From the IMG/VR virus record IMGVR_UViG_3300045119_000245, positions 1-26,685 of that record: a stretch of 26,685 nt of DNA; one strand, 5' to 3'. The DNA is from a virus. Below are positions 20,238 through 26,685 of the stretch, piece after piece. The position numbers and the translations under genes were made by a program. The notes beneath the pieces were generated by a model. That model was not told where the DNA came from, did not search any database, and saw only the letters and a program-made list of their open reading frames with translations. Within the stretch, counting starts at the first letter, position 1; each line of letters starts with the position of its first letter.

Positions 20238-20887
20238 CGTGCTCCTTTCGTGGCGTGTTGCGGGGTGAGTTCGCGCATCACCTGCGCCCTCGTCGAGATC
20301 GGGTTCCCCGGGGCGGCGTGGACGATCCGGAGGCCGGTCAGGTCGAGGTCGTGGCCGGGCAACGCGAGCGTGTTCCATTCGAGGCCGAGCCAGTGGGTGC
20401 GCCGGTACACCTCGGTCGGCCGGTCGAGGCGGACGGGCAACAGGTTCGGGGTGTACCCGAGCAGGTGTTGAAGCGCGGCCTGTTCCCACCAGCGGTGGTG
20501 GAGGTATTCGTCGTGCCGCCAGATCGCCTCCAGGACGGGCTGGAGGGGCTGCCGGACATACCAGACCCCGGCGGAGGGGACCTCGCCTTCGGGGGTGTGG
20601 TGCACGGTGATCGCCTGCCACGCGTCCGCGGGGATCTCGCCGGCAAGGTCGAGGGTGGGGTCGACGATGACGGTGTCGCAGTCGACCCAGAGCGCCTCCT
20701 CGTACTCGTCCAACGCGGCCAGCAGGACGGTGATCTTGTGCCACGACGGCGGCCGTTCGAGCAGCGCGGGCGGGTCGGTGATCAGGGTGTAGCCGTGCCG
20801 GTCGGCGTACTCCTCGAGCCCCGGTTGGGCGAGCTCGAGGAGCGGTTGGAACCCGCCGACCGCGAACGTCAGGAGGACGCGGTTCAC
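20234..20887 (-). CDS. Glycosyltransferase (GT-A, GT34-like)
   Basis: The product is 217 aa. NRVLLTFAVGGFQPLLELAQ and EEYADRHGYTLI open a nucleotide-sugar-binding fold; ALWVDCDTVIVDPTLDL carries the DxD metal motif, with SAGVWYVRQPLQPVLEAIW and WWEQAALQHLLGY downstream, as in galactosyltransferase-like GT34 enzymes. GTG 20887 overlaps the first glycosyltransferase (GTGA). It probably transfers a sugar to a virion protein or to sugars placed by the gene upstream; the acceptor is not known. Confidence 0.75.
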   Translation of the reverse strand: MNRVLLTFAVGGFQPLLELAQPGLEEYADRHGYTLITDPPALLERPPSWHKITVLLAALDEYEEALWVDCDTVIVDPTLDLAGEIPADAWQAITVHHTPEGEVPSAGVWYVRQPLQPVLEAIWRHDEYLHHRWWEQAALQHLLGYTPNLLPVRLDRPTEVYRRTHWLGLEWNTLALPGHDLDLTGLRIVHAAPGNPISTRAQVMRELTPQHATKGAR

Positions 20888-22092
20888 GCCAACGCTTTCT
20901 TCCGGCGGGCGCGGCGTTGCGCGCGGTTCATGCTCGCCGGCGGTGTGGCGCCGCCGGCGAGCTCGGTGAGCGCGGGGCGCCAGTAGCGGTCGACGACGAG
21001 GTCGGCGTCGTACCCCCGGGCGAACTCGGTCGCGGCGGCCCGCAGCACCTGGTCGTGGCGGGCCTGGTAGGCGGCTTCGAGCGCGTCGGTGATCGCGCCG
21101 ACCGACGGGACGATGAAATCGGCTTTCTGGACGGGGTCGTCCCACGGGTCGCCGCCGACGAGCCAGCCGGCGTGCGTGAGCTCGGTCATCGCGGAATGGT
21201 CCGACGCGATCACGGGGACACCGCACGCCTGCGCCTCGACCAGCGGGATCCCGAACCCCTCACCCATCGAGCAGAGGATCAGGGTGTCGAGGGCCTGGTA
21301 GACGGTGAACGCGAGGAACTCGGCGGGGATCCCGAGATGCCAGGCTTTGTCGGCGGGGATCCGGATCCGGCCCTGAGGTAGGCCTCGCCGTTCGGCGAGC
21401 TCGTACAGGTTGATCCCGCCGGTACCCGGGCGGGGGTTGCCTTCGCTGTGGCAGTAGAACCACGCGTCGGGATGGGTGGCGGCGAACCGGGCGAACCCCG
21501 TGAACGTCTGCGCGAACGCTTTCCTGGGGACGTTCTGGTTGCCGACGTTCGCGGCGACCATCCCGACGAGGAACGCGTCCCTGGGGACGCCGAGCTCGTC
21601 GCGGGCCTGATCACGTAGCTCCGGCCTGGGCTTGAAGAGGGTGGTCTCGATCCCGTGCGGCACGTACAGCGGCTCCAGGCCGGCGTCGCGCATCATCCGT
21701 TCGCCGAACCGCGACATCGCGACCGGCCGAACACGGTCGTTCCCGAGCGTCTTGTGAACCATCGCCGGGAGCGGGGTGTGGTCGACCGGCGCCCACACCG
21801 CCGCGCTCAGGTCGGGCCATTCGTCGGGGTTCAGCACCCACGCGTCGCACAACGCGATCACCTGGTCGGCGTGGAAATCGTGGGCGTAGGTGGAGAGGGT
21901 GCGGTTCCCGTAGACCCCGTCGGCGGGGTAGCAGCGGAGGCCTTTCCAGTTGAGCTGGGCGTCGTGGAACCCGTAGTTCGACGCGACCGCCAGCTCGTGC
22001 CCCAGCTCCGCGAGTTTGGGGACGAACAGCGCGGTCTGTTGCCCGTACCCGGAACCGACCCACGGCGGATTGCTGAGCCAGAGGATCCTCAC
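20884..22092 (-). CDS. Glycosyltransferase family 4-like
   Basis: The product is 402 aa from GTG 22092 (GTGA overlap with the tail terminator). VRILWLSNPPWVGSGYGQQT is an N-terminal Rossmann fold with a Gly-rich loop; VPHGIETTLFKPRP and FLVGMVAANVGNQNVPRKAF lead to the C-terminal domain with the EX7E motif (GEGFGIPLVEAQACGVPVIA). It would transfer an activated sugar, retaining type. A basic tail (NRAQRRARRKK) may hold nucleic acid or membrane. Its position inside the tail module suggests virion glycosylation. Confidence 0.85.
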   Translation of the reverse strand: MRILWLSNPPWVGSGYGQQTALFVPKLAELGHELAVASNYGFHDAQLNWKGLRCYPADGVYGNRTLSTYAHDFHADQVIALCDAWVLNPDEWPDLSAAVWAPVDHTPLPAMVHKTLGNDRVRPVAMSRFGERMMRDAGLEPLYVPHGIETTLFKPRPELRDQARDELGVPRDAFLVGMVAANVGNQNVPRKAFAQTFTGFARFAATHPDAWFYCHSEGNPRPGTGGINLYELAERRGLPQGRIRIPADKAWHLGIPAEFLAFTVYQALDTLILCSMGEGFGIPLVEAQACGVPVIASDHSAMTELTHAGWLVGGDPWDDPVQKADFIVPSVGAITDALEAAYQARHDQVLRAAATEFARGYDADLVVDRYWRPALTELAGGATPPASMNRAQRRARRKKALA

Positions 22093-22472
22093 TGGACCCA
22101 CCTGACCGTCCATTCGCAGCCGAGCAGGCCACCCGGATAAGGGACGTATCCGGTCCGCTCGTCAATGGCGAACCTCGAATCGGTTTTCAGGGCGGCGATC
22201 ACGCTCGACGGCCCGGAGACGTCCATCAGGCCGAGCAGCACCATCTGCCCGGCGACGTCGTCGGGGGTTGTTACACGGGCACGGATGGTGAGTGTTTCGT
22301 CAAACCCGTTTTGCGCTATGGGCACCGCCGAGACCGGCGCGGGGTACATGTCGATCGACGGTGGTGTCGGGGCGTCGTTCGCGAACGGTGTGATCTGCAA
22401 CTCGGCGACCGCTTGAGTGAGCGGGGCGAGGCTCGCAGCGATATCGGTCATCATCGCCGCGAGCCCCGCCAC
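22089..22472 (-). CDS. Tail terminator-like protein
   Basis: The product is 127 aa. The central TLTIRARVTTPDDVAGQMVLLGLMDVSG, followed by PSSVIAALKTD and a closing GLLGCEWTVRW strand, is the usual plan of siphovirus tail-terminator proteins. It caps the tail tube and joins it to the head. GTG 22472 follows 3 bases after the connector stop; ATG 22454 or 22451 are alternatives. No separate head-closure gene is visible between the connector and this gene. Confidence 0.6.
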   Translation of the reverse strand: MAGLAAMMTDIAASLAPLTQAVAELQITPFANDAPTPPSIDMYPAPVSAVPIAQNGFDETLTIRARVTTPDDVAGQMVLLGLMDVSGPSSVIAALKTDSRFAIDERTGYVPYPGGLLGCEWTVRWVQ

Positions 22473-22475
22473 CGT

Positions 22476-22805
22476 TTACGCGATCCCTTCGTGGACGCGG
22501 AGCGGGTCCAGCATGCGGTGCCAGCGCATCCACGAGTCGTTCCCGGCGTACGCCAACAAATCGGACGCCAACAGGGCAGCGCCGAACGTGGCGTACCCGA
22601 GGTTCCACAGCTCCCTCGCCCTCCCGTAGTTCACGATCGGGAGCAGTGCCGGCACCGGCGCCGGCACGTCCACCTCGTAGTCGAGGTCCCAGTTGATCTC
22701 GGACGCTGCGGCGTCGAGGCACATCTGGGCCTGCTCGAGCTGCACCGTGGTCGCCCCGGTGATGTTGAGCCGGCGGAGGAGCTCGTCAGTGGTGCCGTAC
22801 GCCAT
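22476..22805 (-). CDS. Head-tail connector (adaptor) protein
   Basis: The product is 109 aa. GTTDELLRRLNI, then TTVQLEQAQMCLDAAASEINWDLD, and INYGRARELWNLGYATFGA-type helices, fit the alpha-helical gp6-like adaptor that docks beneath the portal. It begins in a TGATG overlap (ATG 22805) after the disordered protein and lies two genes after the capsid, as expected. The assignment is by order and helical pattern. Confidence 0.65.
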   Translation of the reverse strand: MAYGTTDELLRRLNITGATTVQLEQAQMCLDAAASEINWDLDYEVDVPAPVPALLPIVNYGRARELWNLGYATFGAALLASDLLAYAGNDSWMRWHRMLDPLRVHEGIA

Positions 22806-22975
22806 CAGGCCGCCTCGGTCGTCTCCTCCGCGGGTTCGTCCGCCGGTGCCGTCTTCTTGTTGTTGGGCTTCTTCGGCTCCGGGTTCTGCGAGCCGCCGTC
22901 GCCTTCTTCCCACGGCGCCGACCCGTCAGGCCGGACGGCCTGCTGGTTCGGCGCGTCCATCAGCTCGTCGGCCAT
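22805..22975 (-). CDS. 56-aa disordered acidic/lysine-rich protein
   Basis: ATG 22975 overlaps the capsid stop (TGATG) and the TGA overlaps the adaptor ATG. The sequence is Pro/Glu/Lys/Asn-rich (GSQNPEPKKPNNKKTAPADE, then PAEETTEAA) and without fold. Short disordered proteins after capsid genes may decorate the head or be linkers. No family is recognised. Confidence 0.6.
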   Translation of the reverse strand: MADELMDAPNQQAVRPDGSAPWEEGDGGSQNPEPKKPNNKKTAPADEPAEETTEAA

Positions 22976-24174
22976 CACGCGACCGTGACTTTCACGATCC
23001 CGCCGGCCTCCGTGACAAGGTCGGCGAAGTACCCGGCGTACGCGACCTGGATCCCGAGCACGGACGGCTCCACGACTTGGAGGCTGCCGATCCGGTCTTC
23101 GTACACCTCGCCGGCGGCCGTGCTCATGATCATCAGGCGTTTCGTGGCGCCGAACCCGGCGGTGACGTAGACGGGGATCCCGCCGATCGCCCCGACCATC
23201 CCGGTACCGAACGTCGAGGCGGTGAACCCGGTGGATTGCGCGTCGATCGGGTTGACCGGCGCGAACAGCCCGCCGAGCGATCCGAGCACGTCCGGGGACG
23301 CGGCCGCGATCAGGCGGCCCTGCCCCTTCGTGGCGGTGTACACCTGCCCCGCGGCGCCCCAGAACGCGGCCGCGACGTTGTCCGCGGACGGCGTCCCAGG
23401 AATGCTCACGGCTGCGGCTGTGCCGGCGGTGTAGAACGCCTGCACCGCCGTCGCTTCGGTCAGGATCGCGTACTGCGCCGCGAGGTCCTGGATGATGATG
23501 TCCATCACCTGCGGCTGCGACCAGTCGACGGCCTGACGGCTCACGTTGACATAACCGCCGAGCGTGACGGGAGTGACGGTCAGCTTCGTGATCGTCATCG
23601 CCTGCGACGTCAGCTCCGCCTTCTCCGCCGACTGTGCTGCGACGGCGGTGTGGACGGTCACCTTCGGCCGGCTGAACCCCGTTCCGGGCAGCTGACGCGG
23701 CCCGAGGGCGGTGACGACGGGGCGGGCCGCGTCGATGAAGTTCAGGACCGGCCCGAGGATCGGGGTCGGCAGCAGCCCCGAGATACTCGCGGTCGTCTCG
23801 TGCGCGGCCGCGCGGTTGTACGTCTCGAGCCGGCTGCGGGCCTGCTCGTTGCCGAGGCCGGCCTGCCACATGTCGATCGCGTACTCCCCGGCGGACCGGT
23901 ACTCGACGTCCTTCGGGGGGCCCGGCTTCGTGTTCATGTACTTCGCGATCTGCGCGATCCGTTCCGCGCTGTCACCGCTGATCCGCCGTGACTCCTCCAA
24001 CGGTTTCATCAGCTCGTTCACCTTCTCGATCCGGTTCCGGGTCTCGGTGACGAGCTCGAGCTGATCGTCGCTCAGGTCCTTGCCGCCGGCGGCCTCGACG
24101 ACGCCGTCGATGAAAGTCTGTCGTTCCTCGATCTCCGCGACGTATCTCGCGAGCATCTGATCGGTTGCGCCCAT
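22975..24174 (-). CDS. Major capsid protein, HK97 fold
   Basis: The product is 399 aa. A helical delta-domain (QMLARYVAEIEERQTFIDGV to NELMKPLEESRR) is followed by the mature shell: SISGLLPTPILGPVLNFIDA, RPKVTVHTAVAAQSAEKAEL, QAMTITKLTVTPVTLGGYVN, VSRQAVDWSQPQVMDII, and a terminal VLGIQVAYAGYFADLV. AGGAG lies 7 bases before ATG 24174, a strong site fitting a major product. It is preceded by a 124-base gap, and the adjacent prohead protease would remove the delta-domain. Confidence 0.92.
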   Translation of the reverse strand: MGATDQMLARYVAEIEERQTFIDGVVEAAGGKDLSDDQLELVTETRNRIEKVNELMKPLEESRRISGDSAERIAQIAKYMNTKPGPPKDVEYRSAGEYAIDMWQAGLGNEQARSRLETYNRAAAHETTASISGLLPTPILGPVLNFIDAARPVVTALGPRQLPGTGFSRPKVTVHTAVAAQSAEKAELTSQAMTITKLTVTPVTLGGYVNVSRQAVDWSQPQVMDIIIQDLAAQYAILTEATAVQAFYTAGTAAAVSIPGTPSADNVAAAFWGAAGQVYTATKGQGRLIAAASPDVLGSLGGLFAPVNPIDAQSTGFTASTFGTGMVGAIGGIPVYVTAGFGATKRLMIMSTAAGEVYEDRIGSLQVVEPSVLGIQVAYAGYFADLVTEAGGIVKVTVA

Positions 24175-24298
24175 AGTGGGGCTCCTCTCTTGGGTTGCGC
24201 GAACACGGGAATCGGGATCCCTGCTCGAGCGCCTTCCCCATCTACAGCGCGCCCCGCCCTGCGGTTTAGTCTCTGGCGGCTGGAGGCAGACGAAATCT
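24175..24298 (-). other. Gap between protease and capsid genes
   Basis: 124 bases that break the chain of overlapping late genes. They hold the capsid ribosome-binding site and a GGGATCCC palindrome (about 24214-24221). A capsid promoter or a translation control site would be expected, but I see no clear -35/-10 pair. Confidence 0.45.
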
Positions 24299-24931
24299 CT
24301 AGCGACCGACAGAATACCGGTTGTCGAGGACGGCCATCTGAGCGCGTAGCTCGTCGAGCCGTAACCGGTCGAAGTTCGGTTTACCCTCGACCGTCTCGGG
24401 TGGCTCTGGGGCGTTGTGGTGAGCCCTGACGGTCAGCACGCGAGCGTCCTGGTAGGCGGGGTCAGGAACCATCGCGATGTGGTCGAGGAACAGGTGGTTC
24501 AGCCGCCGCCGGTTCCGGTTTTCCCACACCTCGGCGTCCGGGATCACAGGACCGGTCCGGCCGTGTTTGCGCATCAGCGCGAACCCGGCAGACGCGTCGA
24601 GGAGCCCGTCCTCGGCGAGTATCAGCGTTTCTTCGCCGAGGTCGGTGCGGCTGATCCGCAGCTCGGCGACGAGACCCTCGACCCTCGAGGGGTGCAGTGC
24701 GACCGCGCGACCGACGACCCTGTCGAGCTGGTGGCCGCGGTTGACTTTGACCTGGCTGGTCCGTTTTTCGACGCCGTTGAACGCGCCGCGAGACACGATC
24801 TCGGTGACGGCCCTGCCACGAACCTCGGCTTCTTCGGCCTCGGACTCGTACGGCATCACTACCAGCTCGATCAGCCGTTTCGGGTAGTTGACATCGGCGA
24901 GCTGGGAGGAACGGAACTCGATTTCGCTCAT
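24299..24931 (-). CDS. Prohead (capsid maturation) protease
   Basis: The product is 210 aa. ELVVMPYESEAEEAEVRGRA with VTEIVSRGAF and VKVNRGHQLDRVVGRAVALH contains the catalytic His, and LLDASAGFALM carries the catalytic Ser, as in the HK97/U35 protease family. RRLNHLFLDHIAMVPDPAYQ is a family signature. It cleaves scaffold/delta domains during capsid maturation. ATG 24931 overlaps the portal stop (ATGA). The order portal-protease-capsid supports the call. Confidence 0.85.
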   Translation of the reverse strand: MSEIEFRSSQLADVNYPKRLIELVVMPYESEAEEAEVRGRAVTEIVSRGAFNGVEKRTSQVKVNRGHQLDRVVGRAVALHPSRVEGLVAELRISRTDLGEETLILAEDGLLDASAGFALMRKHGRTGPVIPDAEVWENRNRRRLNHLFLDHIAMVPDPAYQDARVLTVRAHHNAPEPPETVEGKPNFDRLRLDELRAQMAVLDNRYSVGR

Positions 24932-26184
24932 CTGAGTACCCCGCTTGATACGTCGGATGGTGTGCTGTTGTCCAACCGTTCGGAGTCACGGATCTCGTCG
25001 ACCTCCAGGGCGCGCTTCCCGGTGACGGGGTCCTGGATGCCGAACAGGATTTGCGCTGTCTGCGCCCTTTCGAGCGGTTCGGCGGCGACGTACTCGTCGC
25101 GGTTCAGCTCCACGCTCGTTCCGCGCGGCAACGCCCACCCGGAGAGGGCGGCCATGATCGCCTGCGCTTTCGGCCGGAGCCCGGAGCGCCAGTGCAGGTC
25201 GAACCACATCGTCACGTTCTTGTACGTCATCGGGTCCGTGCTGGTGGGGATCCCGACGAGCTCCGACGGCACACCGAGCAGGTGGGCGATCCGGCCCTCC
25301 TCCCTGTCCAACAGGGTTGTGAGGCCGAGGTCGTTCGGGTTGATCTGGGTGGGTGTCCACTTGATCCCGCCGGACAGGACGGCGGGCTCGCCGATCCCTG
25401 ACAGCCTCGCGGCGACCCAGTCGGCTTTCAGTTGCGCGGCCTGCGCCGGTGTCTGCTCCGCGGGATGCTCGAGCACCCCGGACGGGATCCCGCCGCCGCC
25501 GATCAGCTTCGACGCGTACTGGATCAGCATCCTGGCGGCGAGCATCCGGTACCTGCCGGCATCCAAGGGGCCTTCGCCGTGCGCGTACCCGACCTGGGAG
25601 CGGTACCGGATGTGGAGGAGGTCACCGTTGACGTCCTCCCCGCCGATCGTGTAGGAGCGGAGCCCGTTCATGATGTCGATGTTCACCATCCACGGCGGCA
25701 CCACGTGGAAACGCGCCGGCCACCCGGTCGCGTACCTCGCGGTGGTGAGGATGAACGTTTCGCCCATCTGGTAGTCCCACGCCGCCTGTTTCAGGAACTC
25801 CCCGAAGTCGGTGTACACGTCCGGGTCGGGGTTGTTGATCCAGTCGGCCTGCAACGAGGGTGCCGCGTCCTTCAGATACGGCGGCATCGCGGCGAGGGTG
25901 GACGCGTTGTAGTCGATGCACATCCACGCGGTGTCCGTCAACGTTTGCGGGATCGCGCCGCCCGACCAGTTCGGAACCCACCAGTCCTCGGGCCACCCAG
26001 ACCACGCCGACGGGGTGATCCTCGGCGGCGACCAGCCGACATCGTCGCCGGTCAGCGTCACGCCGTCCGGGTCGCCGGGTGTCGCCGAGGGCGGCCCGAC
26101 CGTCGCGGGCGGGACGTCGGCGGGGTCGTTCGCGTTCGGGACGGTGTCGTCCGGCGGGCGGATCGACCTGGTGAACAGGCTCAT
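24928..26184 (-). CDS. Portal protein
   Basis: The product is 418 aa. A disordered N terminus is followed by VGWSPPRITPSAWSGWPEDW and the portal core: TAWMCIDYNASTLAAMPPYL, LLHIRYRSQVGYAHGEGPLD, ARMLIQYASKLIGGGGIPSG, LLDREEGRIAHLLGVPSELV and KNVTMWFDLHWRSGL, matching the HK97-type portal family. It forms the dodecameric DNA gate and contacts TerL. ATG 26184 starts in TGATG overlap with the terminase stop. Confidence 0.88.
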   Translation of the reverse strand: MSLFTRSIRPPDDTVPNANDPADVPPATVGPPSATPGDPDGVTLTGDDVGWSPPRITPSAWSGWPEDWWVPNWSGGAIPQTLTDTAWMCIDYNASTLAAMPPYLKDAAPSLQADWINNPDPDVYTDFGEFLKQAAWDYQMGETFILTTARYATGWPARFHVVPPWMVNIDIMNGLRSYTIGGEDVNGDLLHIRYRSQVGYAHGEGPLDAGRYRMLAARMLIQYASKLIGGGGIPSGVLEHPAEQTPAQAAQLKADWVAARLSGIGEPAVLSGGIKWTPTQINPNDLGLTTLLDREEGRIAHLLGVPSELVGIPTSTDPMTYKNVTMWFDLHWRSGLRPKAQAIMAALSGWALPRGTSVELNRDEYVAAEPLERAQTAQILFGIQDPVTGKRALEVDEIRDSERLDNSTPSDVSSGVLR

Positions 26185-26685
26185 CAGTACACCGCCGCCA
26201 CCGGCACGGGCCTATGCGCCGCGTTCACGGCCCAGCACAACGCCTTCACCAGATGCGTCGCCCCGGTCGGCACCAGCGTCAGTCCGGTCGAGAGCTCTTT
26301 CACCTGCGCCTGCGCGACCGCCTGGTCGAGGGTCACGTTGGTGTCGTCATGGACGACCATCCCGGTTGTTTCGTCGTGGGCGAGCACGCCGCCCGCCGCG
26401 AGATCGCGGAGCAGCGGCAATCCCACCCTCGTCTCGATGCTCCCCGCCGGCTCAGGGGGCGGGACCATCCCGGGCGGCACCCTGTCGAGCAGGCTCGCCC
26501 CGACGAGCAGCTGCCGGATCTGCCGGGACACGCCGAGCCGGTCAACGTCGTCGATCGCGGTGTCCCAGTCCGGGCACAGCCACCCGTCAACCTCGATCCG
26601 GCCGTCGGGGAGCGGCGCCGCGACAGCGACCGCCGCGCCACGACCGAAATGATCCTCGACCGCGACAAACATCGGGCCGTCACCC
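26184..26685 (-). CDS. HNH-terminase large subunit fusion (3' part)
   Basis: C-terminal continuation of the gene starting at 1437; 26559-26685 duplicates 1-127. It contains the rest of the RNase H-like nuclease (AAPLPDGRIEVDGWLCPDWD, then VSRQIRQLLVGASLLDRVPP) and the final acidic-residue helix region ending PVPVAAVY. The TGA overlaps the portal ATG. Residues about 441-603 of the fusion are encoded here. Confidence 0.9.
   Translation of the reverse strand, partial: GDGPMFVAVEDHFGRGAAVAVAAPLPDGRIEVDGWLCPDWDTAIDDVDRLGVSRQIRQLLVGASLLDRVPPGMVPPPEPAGSIETRVGLPLLRDLAAGGVLAHDETTGMVVHDDTNVTLDQAVAQAQVKELSTGLTLVPTGATHLVKALCWAVNAAHRPVPVAAVY
26559..26685. repeat. Terminal redundancy, right copy
   Basis: Exact copy of 1-127; remove one copy to obtain the 26,558-bp circle. 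Confidence 0.95.

Noticed and set aside
24217-24232. ATCCCTGCTCGAGCGC resembling the attP repeat copy A
   Set aside because: Only the first block matches and the GGGATGTGAC partner at 21 bp is missing; chance similarity is likely.
1-26685. CRISPR array or transposon
   Set aside because: I saw no regularly spaced repeats with unique spacers and no transposase; the spaced repeats present are coding or belong to attP.

Overview
This window is a complete temperate phage or prophage-derived genome with a siphovirus (long-tailed) gene plan. The first 127 bases (1-127) are repeated exactly at the end (26559-26685). The contig therefore closes into a circle of 26,558 unique bp, and the terminase gene runs across the arbitrary cut. 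The DNA is GC-rich with many GTG starts. The lysis proteins include a transglycosylase of the Rpf-like type common in Actinomycetota and a CHAP amidase. The host is probably a high-GC actinobacterium; this is inference, and the host genus cannot be read from the sequence.

Layout, following the minus strand in its direction of transcription. A lysogeny block (10845-9398) holds an XRE-type regulator and a tyrosine integrase. It is followed by an attP-like site that carries the 3' end of a tRNA or tmRNA gene (9301-9394). Next comes a three-gene cassette (9223-7132): a TcmP-like protein, an HNH nuclease, and an HTH/three-cysteine DUF5131 protein. Then comes a run of very small, tightly overlapping early genes (7135-5394), several of which begin with the same repeated sequence. 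After that are a transglycosylase, a conserved unknown, a RecT-like annealing protein, an HNH-like protein, a replisome-organizer-like protein and small zinc-binding proteins (5392-2500). A small fibre-like protein and minor genes lead into an HNH-TerL fusion (1437 to 1, continuing from 26558 to 26184).

The late genes follow in classical HK97-like order: portal, protease, major capsid, connector, tail terminator, two glycosyltransferases, major tail protein, gp10-like protein, a tail assembly chaperone with a probable -1 frameshift, tape measure, minor tail proteins, tail fibre, CHAP endolysin and three small membrane proteins (26184-11818).

Only two genes lie on the plus strand: a small HTH protein (11077) divergent from the XRE regulator, and a secreted protein of moron type (11447). 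Almost every minus-strand junction is a 4-base (ATGA, GTGA, TTGA) or 1-base (TGATG) overlap. Where a gap would occur, tiny reading frames of 13-19 codons often bridge it. The most unusual items are the NPSKR gene-start repeat family (5706-6784), the TcmP/HNH/HTH-DUF5131 cassette, the HNH-TerL fusion, apparent non-AUG starts for the tape measure and the transglycosylase, and the attP architecture.
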